A stretch of 64,000 bases of DNA from Linyphia triangularis (Eukaryota; Arthropoda; Arachnida; Araneae; Linyphiidae), in the NCBI GenBank assembly GCA_963978545.1, contig OZ021732.1, forward strand, positions 67,594,328-67,658,327. The letters run 5' to 3'. The notes below the pieces were generated by a model that was not told the origin of the DNA, searched no databases, and saw only the letters and a program-made list of their open reading frames with translations. Position numbers and translations under genes: made by a program. This document shows, piece after piece, positions 35,030 to 46,525 of this stretch. How positions within the stretch are numbered: position 1 is the stretch's first letter; the number at the start of each line of letters is the position of its first letter.

Positions 35030-36110
35030 ACATGGGCCGCCCTCTCCAGGGAAATTTAACCACTCCACTGTAGAAATCTAATATTTTGCACTCACAGTGA
35101 CTTACTAAAAAATTTCGTCACTTTTTTTTTTTTTTTCCTTTAATTTTGATGCAGTTTTGGTGTTAAACATCTAAACTCCGCCAACTTAACTTTTAAGCTT
35201 GCGCGATTGATGTTTGTTATTGTATAAACAGTGGAAAAGTATTGTAAAAAGATTAATTTCTTTTAATGCTGGATTAATTTCTTATGCACGATATAGACCA
35301 GATTATCATAATTTGATTAAATAATCGGAACAGATTGTTAAGATAACGACGGAAATGAGACTAATTTAATTTAACTAAAAACGGTGTTTCCCAATTTTGC
35401 ATTTTTTTATTGTGCCATGTTAAAACGATAAAATGAAGTGCTTCCAAATCTAGTATTTTGAATACTAAAATAATACGAATGTTATAGTAGTACGAGGACT
35501 ACGTTACTAGAAATTCAATGGGACTTGTGACTAATCACAAAGCTCCAAGATTTTTTAAAGGTGTGCTTTTATGGGCCGAAATTCTGCTGGAGTTGCCAGA
35601 GACGTGCCACGTATATTCCTCATTTTTACATAAATATTTTTAAGTATTTGATTGCAAAAATACGGTATATTTATGGTAATTTTTATTATTCCAAAATACG
35701 GACTGAAAATCTGGAAACCTTGGATTTGAGAGTACGTTTTTATTTAAATTCGATGTCGATTTGAATGGTATTGTTTGAAAAGATCATGTGCTCAATATTT
35801 TAATGATAGCCATTGATAATTTATTGATTGCCAAAATCGCTTTATAAAGCTTTTACTGACGGATAGTTTTCAGTTATTACGTATTTTTAGTAGTCCGCAA
35901 TGCCAAAAAGAACAGGCATCACCTCAGCACATTTTGGACTGCCTTGGACTGGACTGGGAGGACATTTATAACTGTCCACAACTAGTGTCAGACTTCATTA
36001 ATGTCAATGGCTTCACTGATATTGTCTGACTTCGTCAGACAAAAGGGAGATTAGAAACAACAACAACAGTAGTCCGCAAGCGTATCGAACAAGGGTCGGT
36101 GCCCCCTATT
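35030..36110 (+). repeat. Dispersed repeat family D, copy B, with a LINE insertion
   Basis: Matches copy A (2,095-3,420) in the same order and orientation, but lacks about 200 bp near its 3' part. It is interrupted at 35,901-36,067 by a short LINE insertion. The homology to copy A ends close to the insertion point (TGACGGATAG, TTTTCAGTTA). Confidence 0.65.
35901..36067 (+). mobile_element. 5'-truncated non-LTR retrotransposon (LINE) tail, 167 bp
   Basis: Translation gives QASPQHILDCLGLDWEDIY followed by LVSDFINVNGFTDIV and a stop, then GAGATTAGAAACAACAACAA. The protein segment is the end of the RNase H-proximal C-terminus of a Jockey-like LINE. The same C-terminus and tail occur at 38,880-39,050. 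The 12-mer AGTAGTCCGCAA flanks both sides (35,889-35,900 and 36,068-36,079), a perfect target duplication. Severe 5' truncation and a duplicated target are the marks of target-primed reverse transcription. Confidence 0.9.
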
Positions 36111-36379
36111 TGATTAAAGAAATGTGTTTCACATATTTGCTGCATGTTCCTCTTTCACAATTAGAAAGGTCATTGATAAATACTGTTATAAAATATTTTG
36201 TACAACAGAGTAATTTGCCACTCCTTTTAGGTTACTAACTTCCGTTTCGTATATTATTTGTTGATTACATTAGGTTTCTTTAATATGGCAACTTGGGCAC
36301 GATATTATTTGCATTATATTTAGTTTCTGTTATATGGCAACTACTTACATGATATATTTAAATTTTGTAACCGAAATAT

Positions 36380-36635
36380 GGGCCTCGTTAGCTTGGTAGT
36401 TAGAGTATCATGCTCATTGTGGTAAGGATTGTTGATTCGGCCGCCAAAGATCTGTGTGTACCTAATAGGGGTTGGTGCGCATTAAATGTGTAGTGGCCTC
36501 AATGTCCTATCATTGGTTTTTGTGAGATCGGAGTGAGGGGTTTACACTAGAAGATTTCGATCTCGTATTCTTCCAGAGGCTCAAAATTATGAGGCGTATA
36601 TAGCTGTGTTAAGCACTTTATAAGTAGCAGAAATA
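36380..36635 (+). mobile_element. tRNA-derived SINE-like element
   Basis: GGCCTCGTTAGCTTGGTAGT followed by TAGAG resembles a tRNA 5' half with a polymerase III A box (TAGCTTGGTAGTTAGAG). About 43 bases on, GATTGTTGATTCGGC is a weak B box. A tRNA-unrelated body of about 200 bp follows. A true tRNA is excluded by the failure to fold matching acceptor arms. No clear poly(A) tail or target duplication was found. Confidence 0.45.
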
Positions 36636-36639
36636 GACT

Positions 36640-37765
36640 GTCGGAACTTCTAAACTAACCAAAACCTATGGAATTGTTCCAGAGCTAAACTTGCCTGAAC
36701 GTGTATCTATTTTTCCGTGATTTTAAAGACCTTTGCTGTTGGAAAATAATCTGTTTACGTTTAATCAACTTCTTCTAGCAGTGGATTAAGATAGTTTAGG
36801 CCATGGCTGCAACAGTAATAACGTACTACAATTCTTTAAAGTGTTTACGATCTTACTCTACTTCTTTCAACTAACGCAATTTGTTTTATTTTTTCACAAA
36901 CTTTCATGAAATATTGTTGTAAAACATTTTGAATAAAGGTCACTTAATTGTAGATAAAAGTGCGCAGTATAGTAACAGTATACAGTGTGTAAAATACTTA
37001 ATAATTTGTAAATATATAGAAACACAGAATAATGTACCAACATATTTTTAATTTCTTCATACAAATTGAATACTATTCCTTTGAAACAATTCTTATCAAA
37101 AGTTCGAAAGTAAAAAGATTCAAGAAAACTTACATATATTAGTACTGTTGATATCCATCCAAAGATCTTATTCACTCACAAAGTCACTAATGATATAAAA
37201 TATTTGTTGAATAATGTTTTCTTTGCTCATTCGTTGAAAGAAATTACCTGTCGAGTGTCAATGCAGTTAGTTTAAAAAAAAATAATATATAGGGGATTAC
37301 CAGGAATTCAATTCAATACTTTTGACATACAATACTTTTGATGTACAAAACTTTTGACGTTTCACAATAATTACTCGAACCTGGTTTGACTGTGAAGCAA
37401 AGCCCAATTTTTCATTGTTACTTCATCAATATATATTTTAAATTAAAATAATTTGATTTGAAATATAACTGAATTAGAGCTTGGTCTGTTACAAACAATG
37501 TTCGTAAAATGCCGTTTCTAGACATGTACCATTTAGGTACATTAAGTAATTACGTTTCACTAATTTGACTCAGGAATATTCCAAGAATTGAGGATTTTAC
37601 AAATTTTTCAGTTACTTTAGCTGCATATAAAATTTGTAATTGTTATTAATAAACTATTAATTGATATACGATGTAAATTGTGATAAAATTTAGCGACAAC
37701 GAATACACAAGCTTCTTACTATTCTAAATATTATGCTATAAGTTCAATTGCAAATTCTAAAATAA
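36640..37765. other. AT-rich sequence without recognisable gene
   Basis: The 93-codon minus frame at 36,894-37,175 (Y, F, L-rich) has no motif. Nothing else is supported. Confidence 0.45.
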
Positions 37766-37769
37766 CTTG

Positions 37770-39050
37770 TACCTGATGTTTCATACCCACACAAGCTTTT
37801 ATAGAATAGTGAACACTGACTCTAACTACAACTTCTGTCAATTGATCATATCAGACTATATGTCAACTAGTATATCTGTATTACACAATTTAAGTTTCAT
37901 TTCCCTTCAACATGATATACACCTCCAATCAGGGGCGTACTGGCCATAGGGTTGTCCGGTGCAATCACCGGGCCGGTCTGTGTCTTTACAAAATGGGCCG
38001 GTGTGGTACAGAATTTTAGTTTTCAATTTTTTTTTTCATATAGTTAGTTTCCCTTCTTAACATTTTTTCAAAGAACCCAATGCATTAAAAAACCATCACT
38101 CCCTCGGAAATTACTAACTATTATAGAACAATCAGTTTGGTCTCTAAGATATAGTTTGCATATTAAAAAATTGCTTAAAATGTGACATTACTTTAATTTT
38201 ATAGTAAATTTTAATTAATTTAATTTAAATTAATTTTATAGATTATGTACAAGTTTCTGAAAACTAAGCATAAATAGTAGAGACAAAGAAAATTTGATTT
38301 ATTAAACTAATTATTAAAACAATTAAATTGTTAGTATTAATTAATGAATAACACTTATTTAATTGTTGAAATGGACTGTTAAATATACATATTTATAAAT
38401 AAGTACAAATATATTAAATATTAAAACCATTTAACTAAAATTAATTATTTAATTAATGAAATTATTTTAGTATTATCAATAATGATTAACATTTCATTAA
38501 TAAGAAAATTGAAAATTTGAGCTGCCATAAATCTAAAATCATCGGGCCGATTTTATGTCCCAGTACGCCCCTACCTCCAATGGATTCCTAAATGGATCTT
38601 TACGGAAACGAATCGGCAGACAAACTCGAAAAGGAGGGTTGCAACCACCCTACCCCTTCTTTTTCAGAGATCTCTTATCTGGAACTTTACTCTCGGATAA
38701 AATCCCAAAACATGAAGATTTGGCTGGAACCCCCCTTCCCCACTATTGGTATGGTATAGAGGTTTTAAGTCGGGTCTTCCTTTAGCCCTCACATGTGACA
38801 GAAAATTATCTACCAGCCCCTCGCGCTTAGCCAGCAACCATCTTAAATGTCTTACCTTCTCTAAAAGCAAGAAAAGTTACAGTCTTTGTCCAAAGTGCCA
38901 CCAACACCAGGCCTCAGCTGAACACATCCTGGATTTTTTGGGTCTCTTTTATGAGGAAATTTATTCTTCTCCCCTTCTCGTCATAGACTTTTTGTACATC
39001 AACTGATTCCTGACTCAGTCAGACTGGGTTGGAGATTAGAAACAACAACT
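37770..39050 (+). pseudogene. LINE RNase H and C-terminal tail, split by a hAT element
   Basis: Upstream of the hAT insertion, frames near 37,820-37,929 give CQLIISDYMSTSISVLHNLS and then LQHDIHLQ, resembling the 'SDS.S.LQAL...QWIPSH' part of a retroelement RNase H. Downstream, LYGNESADKLEKEGC (38,595-38,640) supplies the 'GNE.AD.LAKEG' RNase H motif. CPKCHQHQASAEHILDFLGL (38,889-38,948) supplies the C-terminal Cys/His segment with one Cys changed to Phe. It ends with a stop and GAGATTAGAAACAACAAC. The frame shifts between segments, so the copy is dead. It is the same family as the 35,901-36,067 insertion. Confidence 0.8.
37930..38573. mobile_element. hAT-type non-autonomous element, 644 bp, inside the LINE
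   Basis: The ends are CAGGGGCGTACTGG and, inverted, TAGGGGCGTACTGG. A second internal pair, ACCGGGCCGG and ATCGGGCCGA, lies near each end. The 8-mer CCTCCAAT is duplicated exactly at 37,922-37,929 and 38,574-38,581. Removing the insert and one 8-mer brings the two RNase H parts of the LINE back together. The interior is AT-rich with no transposase. Confidence 0.92.
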
Positions 39051-39131
39051 TCTGATTAGTGCATGCTTGGTTTTTAACTTGTAGCTGAACAAAGCTTAAC
39101 AATCACCATAGAGATCACAACTTCTACAAAC

Positions 39132-39886
39132 CAATGGCGGATACAGCGAGGGGCGGTGGGAGCGTTCGCCTCCACTGTTATTCAGAGTTAAATAGAAAAA
39201 GAAGAAAAAAATAGACGACAAAGAATATTTTTTGTGTTGTTTTTCATGAGTGTAATAAACAAATGGCTGACACTGGCGTCCAAAAGTAACACAATTATTT
39301 AATATATATACATATTAAGTGAATGAATAAGTGAAAGCAATGAATTAAAAATAAAACCAATGAACTAGATGGTTTTTATCTCTCACGTTTTAACTCGCGC
39401 TTCTCTCAGGCAATGGAAGTAGTCAATCAAGATTTGACGAATCCATACTAAACACCCTAAAAATTGGAGATGAAAATGCCGAGGACAAAACAAAAAGCAA
39501 AGCGTTCTGCAAAATATTTCAGACAAATTTGGTTTAATTCTTGATGATCATGGAATATGGAAGTAGAAATTTGTTCAATAGTGCACTTCAAGGAAAATAT
39601 GAAGCTTGGTATATGTTTTCGTAAAAAAACACGCAAAAGTCTTAGAATTCTTTTACTATGCACTTTTTATTTAAAAAGTTGCTTATTATATAAAAAAAAA
39701 ATAATAATAACGTTTTTGTAGTTTAGATATAAACTTGTTCTATATAATACGTTGGGAATTATAGTTTTAGAATCCCATGGTATAGTAATATAACTTAAAA
39801 ACAACAAATTTTATCTAAACTATTGTACAGCCCAAAACTAAACATTTTCCCGCTCCCTCCGTAATAATACTCTGGATCCGCCCTTG
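39132..39886. mobile_element. hAT-type non-autonomous element, 755 bp (family G, copy 1)
   Basis: The left end is CAATGGCGGATACAGCGAGG; the right end inverted is CAAGGGCGGATCCAGAG. The flanks CTACAAAC (39,124-39,131) and CTTCAAAC (39,887-39,894) match at 7 of 8 positions. The interior shares islands such as TTTGACGAATCC, GAGATGAAAA and GCCGAGGAC with 60,850-61,346. No transposase frame. Confidence 0.78.
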
Positions 39887-39894
39887 CTTCAAAC

Positions 39895-42850
39895 CAGTTA
39901 AAATATGTTTTTAATCATGGACAACCTATTTCACAGCATTATGGGGTACAATATTTCATTGGCTTCTTCATCGGCTTGCAGAACAGAAACAGCTTATAAG
40001 CAATCCAGAAGTTGAAACTGGAGCTCAGTGTTGGTGACTCACAATCGTCTAGAAATTCCAAACACAACCTAACTGTTGCCATTACTTTAGAGATTGTATT
40101 TTCCCACACTTAGAACTTATACATTGATAAAAAGCTGTAACTAAAATTAATTTCAAAATGAAATCGAATGACAATTTACGAAATATATACACTTTTTACA
40201 GCTAATTTAATAAAGATCGTCTGTAACAAATATGCCATGTGCTAAAACGGCATGATTAATAGCTATCAAAAATGTTAAATGACACCTATAACTCTCTAAT
40301 CTTTAACGCAAAAATATCCTACAATGTAATAGTACCCTTGCACAGTGGCGTAAAAATAGTTCCCTGAACAAAACACTCCTTTCATTCTAAGATAGAAGAA
40401 CAAATCTCTCAAATGACTCATTATCTCATCTTGGCGAGGAAAAAAATTATTAGGGATGTTTTTTCAACCGTAATTAACAGAGAGTTGAGACTAGCTGTCC
40501 TGTAACGCACTTTTTAATGGGGTAAAACTTTTTTTAATTACTGGGTGCGTCGGGAAGAAAGACACATCCCCCCTCTACTATTTAATAATTGACCTATTTT
40601 AGAGATTGTGAACATTTTTATGAAGGAAATAATTGGATTAACGTTGAAAGACAAGTGCAACAAGATTCTGTACGGATGTTCTGTTTTGAATGTAACAGAA
40701 CAGTAATTCAGAGTCTAAGACATTAATTATTTTTATTTACAATGAGCCAAATCCTGTAATGGAAGATCATTGATTATTTAAACATATGATCAATTGAAAT
40801 ATCTATATAGTTATACATGATCTAGTAAATTTTCATAACATTTATAGACATTCAATATTAATATTAAGTGTAGCAAAGTTACAAAGATTTTACTCAAAAA
40901 TTACAATATTCTCTCACGAGTTTTGATTTAATCGCCATTGTATCTAAAAAGAGAAAGGACATGCTACAAAAAAGCAATATTCTGACTAAAAAATTAGCTG
41001 CGTCCAGTAACTATTTGTGCGTTATAGAGTTGTTTTATATATTATAGAGATAAAAAGAAAAGTGTAATAAAATCGCATTTTTGAAAATTCTGAGGTCTTT
41101 TGATAAAAATTCAAAAGAGCATGGTAAAAACACCCGATAAAATGCAGGACTGAAAGCTAAAAAAGCACACAAGCCGAGTGTTCTGTACTCTATTGGTTAG
41201 TGTGTGAGCAGCTGAGCACTCGACAATTTGTCACGTAACGTAATGTCACATTCGCAGGCAGTTTTTGAACAAGCTATTTACAGGATAGACCCCTTCTCCT
41301 TCGAGGATAGTAAAATATTGGTTCATTTAGGAGAGTTTATTTTAGAGATAAATTATCAAATATAATGTCTCTAATAGTTATTGGAATACTAACGCCTCTA
41401 ATACTATTGGAATTTTAGACTGGAAAATGTAAGGAGCAGTAACCAAACCAATTATTTATGATTAGCTCAAGTATTAAACGTTTATATATATTTTTATAAA
41501 TCAAAGAATTTTGATGAGCCAAATTGAACTTCCTTGAAAATATTTATACTAATATATTTTCTTGATTTATTTTCAAGTATTTCGGCCTGAAAAGTTAGGA
41601 ATTGAGAAAATGAAATGGGAAAAAGGGAGAAAGATTCCGTGACTTAATTTGGGGATTTTACTAAAATAATATAATAAGCCTACATGTTATATATTTTTAA
41701 AATACTTGCAACTGTAGCTTGCATTTGGGACCAAGTACAAAATTTATTAAATACCTTTTTTCGTATTAGGAAAAACAAATTAAAAATCTCCCCACCCCCC
41801 TATCGCCAAAAAAAAATATTTTTCAATTTTTTTTTATTTTTTTTACTTTGTCTCTATGTTGTATATCAAGCTGTGTAACCAAATTTCATTTCAATCGTTC
41901 TACTAGTATCCGCTTTACTTAAATGTAAGGATTTCAGAAGAACAAACAGGCGTCGAATTGGTAGGGGTTCCGTTATTGACCTAAGGGGACTAAAGTTAAG
42001 GGCCAGTAAAAAAATAAATTATTTTTGTGGATGAAGTTCATGTCACAATATAATCTGCAAAACTATTTGCTCAATAAAGCCCAGTCACACAACCGGGCAT
42101 TACAGACCGAAAACTAGTAATTATGGAAATATCAGATGGATACAAATATTTAGACCTATAAACCTCAAACTAACGAACAATTTGGAGGATAACTCCAAAA
42201 AATCTGCAAAAATTTATCTTCCCAATGTACTTATAATTTCAAGTAAATATATTTTTAAATTTTTTTTATTTTAGAATGTTATGCTTATTTTTTTCTAATG
42301 TATTGTATATAAAATAAAAAATTTCGGATATATTGGAAAATCACCTAGAATTATTAAAATGTGCTATCATCATTTTGGTAAATTTCCTAAAATATATATG
42401 TTTTAAAGTATTGCATGATATTGGAATAAGCAATTTTGTAATGAGGAGATTACTTTCATATGCTTTTTTCATTAATTTATTCAGAATTATTTAAAATTAG
42501 TTTTCTTTCTTTCAGTGCAATATCATAAAAGTATATCTTTTTAAATAATGAGTGATATTGAAATAAATTTAATAACGAATAATAATTTTTTATAATGAGG
42601 AATTAACTAATTAGTACTCTTACTTTTCCCATAAAATGTTCCTGAACTAATTTTATTCAAATAACTTTGCTACATAAGTCATAAACAGTGTGAGAAAAAT
42701 TTACTGCGTGGTATAGGAGGTAAGTTCAATATATTCAGTAGGTAAATCATCAAAAAAGCGGTGTCCGGAGATCTTAGTTCAATTCTCTCTCCCCCCCCCC
42801 CATCCCATCTCCTCTCCTCCCCCCAATTCATCAAGTTTATCCACCGAGTT
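39895..42850. other. AT-rich sequence without recognisable gene
   Basis: No exon or element boundary supported. There is a C run at about 42,789-42,800. Small frames (60-64 codons) have no motif. Confidence 0.5.
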
Positions 42851-42853
42851 TCG

Positions 42854-43382
42854 CCCTGTGGCAAGACCTATTCTACGCAAAATTTACGACTGCTCAAATT
42901 ACGACTGCCCCCTCTCATTCTCCTCCTCTCCTAAATAAAAACTAGGGTATAATGAAGTAGGACAGTGACATAAGCAGGATGTTTGCGATTATGGTATTTG
43001 GGATGTTTTGAATTTAGTAATAATGTTGTTCAATAAGGCTAACCATTCAAACATTCACCAAGAACAAAATCCCTATCTTGTCAGGAAAAGTTTCTCTCAT
43101 GGTGAAAATGTAATACATCCATCAAAAGTGTCAAATAAGTACATTGAGTCATCCTCTCTAAAATATTTTATCAGGCAGAAAATAGAAGGATGAAGGGAAG
43201 GAATATGTATTGAAAACATATTTTTGAAATATTACCTCTTAAAGTTTATATATATATATATATTGGTACTTTTTACAACGGCCCAATTTTAAATTTGCGC
43301 CTGCCCATTTTCACTTTACGGACTGCCTTGCATACGACCAAATGAGCCACAACTGCCCATTAGAATAGGCCCTGCCCCGTGG
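42854..43382. mobile_element. Inverted-repeat element, about 530 bp
   Basis: The left end CCCTGTGGCAAGACCTATTC and the right end inverted (CCACGGGGCAGGGCCTATTC) agree at about 17 of 22 positions including the following TA. Just inside, both ends have ACTGCCC-type strings. No target duplication could be called and there is no transposase. Confidence 0.5.
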
Positions 43383-43853
43383 TAAAAGTGAAAAGTTTGA
43401 GGCCTATGCGCAAGAGCTTGCAAGGAGTTGCAAGTTCAATTCATTGCATTGCCAACTTTTATGTGCAATTAACTTATTTAAGCGATTTTGAGCTCAGTTT
43501 TCATAGCTCAGTTTTCATAGTGTTCGACCCAACTAACCCTTTTTATAGTGAGTCCCTATGACTTGATAGAATGCATAGTCCTTGACTATGAGACCTATCT
43601 GTAAAGTTTAAGCTCGATTGTATAATGGGTAGTAGGTTAATTAGCCTACGAAGATGTTTCCGGTCACAAACAAACAAAATCGAAATTAATATAAAGGATT
43701 TTAAAATCTATATTCCTTGCTATAAGGATGACACAATTCAAAATTCTCATTTTGATAAAAAGTGTATGCAGAGTCACAGACTGCATGTACTTGTACATGA
43801 AGCTGGTTAAACGATACAAGATTTTGTTTTGTTTTGTTTTTGTTTACAAGTTG

Positions 43854-43855
<2 letters not shown>

Positions 43856-43930
<75 letters not shown>
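43856..43930. repeat. (TG)n microsatellite, about 37 units
   Basis: An uninterrupted TG tract of 75 bases, followed by a short GAGTGAGTG variant. Confidence 0.97.
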
Positions 43931-43932
<2 letters not shown>

Positions 43933-44218
43933 TGAGTGGCTCTATCCTTATGGCTTTATAGAAAATGACTTCTAGTATGCGCAGAACTTTTTTAATATAA
44001 GTAGTTTTGTCTTTCTAATTATGATTTTAACTAACATAATGTTAAAAATGTTTATTCTGAAATTTTAAACAAATGTACTTTCGGCCTTCTAATGGTACAT
44101 TTGACAAACAGGATGTTAAAATTTAATTACTTTTTTAATTTCTTAATGTTTCTTTACAATGTTACTTCCAATAAGCTTATAACTTTGAATTTTTAACCTA
44201 ACAGCTCTTGCCTTCTAA

Positions 44219-44246
44219 TTTTTTTTTTTTTTTTTTTTTTTTTTTT
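44219..44246. repeat. Poly(T) tract, 28 bases
   Basis: Pure T run; no linked retroelement was recognised. Confidence 0.9.
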
Positions 44247-44355
44247 CAGAAACAGAATGCTAGAATATTCTTATAGGGGTAGGGGAGGTTGTATTATTGT
44301 ATTAATGGTATTTTTTTTTTCTTCTCTCGACAGGGGAAGTGTTCTAATAATACAT

Positions 44356-44473
44356 GTTTACATAGCAATGAACCTTTTAGAGAGTGAAGCGAGCTTATGT
44401 TTGCACAGCAAATAACCTTTCAGTGAGCACAGCGAGCCTGTGCTTGCGTAGCAATGAAACTTTTTGAGAGCGA
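44356..44473. repeat. 43-bp tandem repeat, about 2.7 copies
   Basis: Units start at 44,356, 44,399 and 44,442. Each has a G.TT.C.AGCAA start, an AACCTTT-like centre and a GAGCAAGCGAGC-like end (AGTGAAGCGAGCTTAT, AGCACAGCGAGCCTGT, truncated GAGAGCGA). The units differ by scattered substitutions. Confidence 0.8.
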
Positions 44474-44958
44474 ACAATGAACCTTCAGAACAAAACGTCA
44501 AAAGTTATGGGAGATATGCACAATGTCGGATCTCAACAACGCGGGGCCGCGCAGTTAGTTTTGTAATACAAAGAAAAGTCTAAAAAGTTCATTCGAGGGC
44601 AATACCCTGCAACAATCGTTTGTCGCTTATGATGTGCTCTTCACCAAAGGCTCAGAGTCTTCTTATAAAAACATCACATCAGTTGAATTTTATAAACTCA
44701 GGTCGTTTAGTTCGGAGGTGTGCTGTTGTTATTGAAGACGGTGAACTAAAAAAAAAAAAAAAGGCTATTTAGTGCACAAGTAGTGCTAAGTCTACATGAA
44801 GCAAACGAGACGAAAGAAGAGAGTTGGTGTCTCAAAGTGAGTATCGATTGGGTTTTCGAAATAAACTAGACGAGCGTGAAGAGGATATATTCCCAGTCGT
44901 GATGTCCACGGCGTGTCTAGACAACCTCCCAGGTTATGCCCTGCTTTGGATGAAGGAT

Positions 44959-44986
44959 GAGAGCAGAGGGTATTTCCTCTGCTCTC
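44959..44986. repeat. Perfect 11-bp stem hairpin beside a direct repeat
   Basis: GAGAGCAGAGG and CCTCTGCTCTC pair without mismatch around a 6-base loop GTATTT. The left arm plus loop (GAGAGCAGAGGGTATTTCC) is repeated directly at 44,999-45,017. Function unknown. There is a 75-codon minus frame over the region, which I do not believe. Confidence 0.85.
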
Positions 44987-45039
44987 TTGATGATGGTTGA
45001 GAGCAGAGGGTATTTCCATCGATCCAGAGGCTTTATTGT

Positions 45040-45297
45040 TGTTTTAAACTATTGTCTTAATTGAACTTTCATCTTTTGATCGTTTTTCTTCTCAAAGTTG
45101 GAATGGGGAACAACATTAAATGAAAATAAAAAGTTGAACTTTATTATTTTTTTTTTTTTTTTCACCCTGGAGGGGAAGATTAATAAAAAATAAATTTTGT
45201 TGTTGTATTTTTTAACAAACAAGCGTAACATAGGAATCGGGCATAATCATGAGTATATCTGTGCTTTGACACAATAGCAGAACCAATTCCAGTGAAT

Positions 45298-45350
<53 letters not shown>

Positions 45351-46130
45351 ACTCATTTACACTTGTGCTGAATGCTAAAATAAATTTTTTAAATGATTCA
45401 GAACATGTATGTTTATATTAGTTATTAAATACTCGATACGATATATAGGATAATAAAAGTATTCCATTGGAGCAAAATTATTGCAAATTCTTTTTCCACC
45501 ATGTTCTGGGAGGCCTTGACTAAAAAAAAAGTGAATTTAGGTAAATGAACATTGTTTCTGTCTGTGAACAGCAGAACACCAGAAAGGTTGGCTCTACGAT
45601 ATTCAAATTTTGTATGAAAGTCAGTAGTGCTCATGGAATGGATACTAAGTATTTCGTCAAAATTCTCTACTCATGCACAGAAGATACCTGTCATTTAAAA
45701 ATATAAACTTTTCGGATATTGCTGAAAAAAACCAGTACCGTTCAGGTAATGCCTTTTCATGTGTACTGAACATTCCCACGATCAAAATCTTCTTAAAAAT
45801 ACGCTAAAGCGTAAAAACTAAAAATATTAACCTTTTTTAACTATGAAAATCGTCTTCCAGCAAGAGTAATCTTCTTTATCCCTGAAATGAAAGTGACACG
45901 AATAAAAACGACACAATGCGATCCTAAACGAATTTAAATTCTTTCATTAAAATAAAAATATATAATTTTAACTGTAGCATCTGAGCTAAATTTATTGATA
46001 AGTTTATACTAAGGCAAAGTTTTTTTTATCTGTTTAAAGAGTCATTTTTTGCAGCCGATACTAAAAATTATCAGTTACTTTTGCCGCCAATAATATAGTA
46101 AATTTTTACTTTGGTATTAATGGTAGACAT
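45040..46130. other. AT-rich spacer before the BEL element
   Basis: It contains a 47-base T run (45,300-45,346) and a fragment of dispersed repeat family C at about 45,735-45,845 (GGTAATGCCTTTTCA, then AACATTCCCAC). No gene is supported. Confidence 0.55.
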
Positions 46131-46158
46131 TTCAGAGTGAGAAAACAAACCAAGTCGA

Positions 46159-46398
46159 TGTATGATAATTCTTTAGTATAATATTATATGTAATGTCAGC
46201 TGTAATATATACTATCAGAGAACCTAATGGAAATATATATTCATTTCTTAAGTGTAACCTTGAGCAAAGAGGGAGAATAAAATGAGAATTTGAGATGAAC
46301 ACACTTGTCGTGTGGTGTTTTGTTCTTATGTTCATAAAATGCATCTAAAAGCATGATATTAGATGCTGAGTCTACTAAATTAATTGAGAAGTAAAACA
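46159..46398 (+). repeat. 5' LTR of the BEL/Pao element, about 240 bp
   Basis: Begins TGTATGATAA and ends GAAGTAAAACA. Long islands are shared with 52,535-52,781, including GTAATGTCAGCTGTAA, TTCATTTCTTAAGTGTAAC, GAGCAAAGAGGGAGAATAAA, AAAATGCATCTAAAAGCATG and ACTAAATTAATTGAGAAGTA. The copies also differ by substitutions and short gaps. Confidence 0.92.
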
Positions 46399-46404
46399 TA
46401 AAAA

Positions 46405-46421
46405 TGGTCCGTCGAGCCGGA
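46405..46421 (+). other. Primer binding site, tRNA-Tyr type
   Basis: TGGTCCGTCGAGCCGGA starts 6 bases after the 5' LTR. It is complementary to a tRNA 3' end reading TCCGGCTCGACGGACCA. Animal tRNA-Tyr ends TCCGGCTCGAAGGACCA (from memory), one mismatch away, so tRNA-Tyr is the likely ancestral primer. Confidence 0.7.
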
Positions 46422-46525
46422 GATGAACTGGTATAATGAGTGAGTATATAATTTGTATGTAATGTTAAGTTTTCCTTTGTGTTGAGATTGTCTTTGTGTT
46501 GAAAACTGATATTGAGAGTTTGATA

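Noticed and set aside
36380..36450. Genuine tRNA gene
   Set aside because: Only an A box and a weak B box are seen; the acceptor arms do not pair, so a SINE-like element is preferred.
43728..43931. 67-codon frame ending in alternating Cys-Val
   Set aside because: The tail is just translation of the TG microsatellite.
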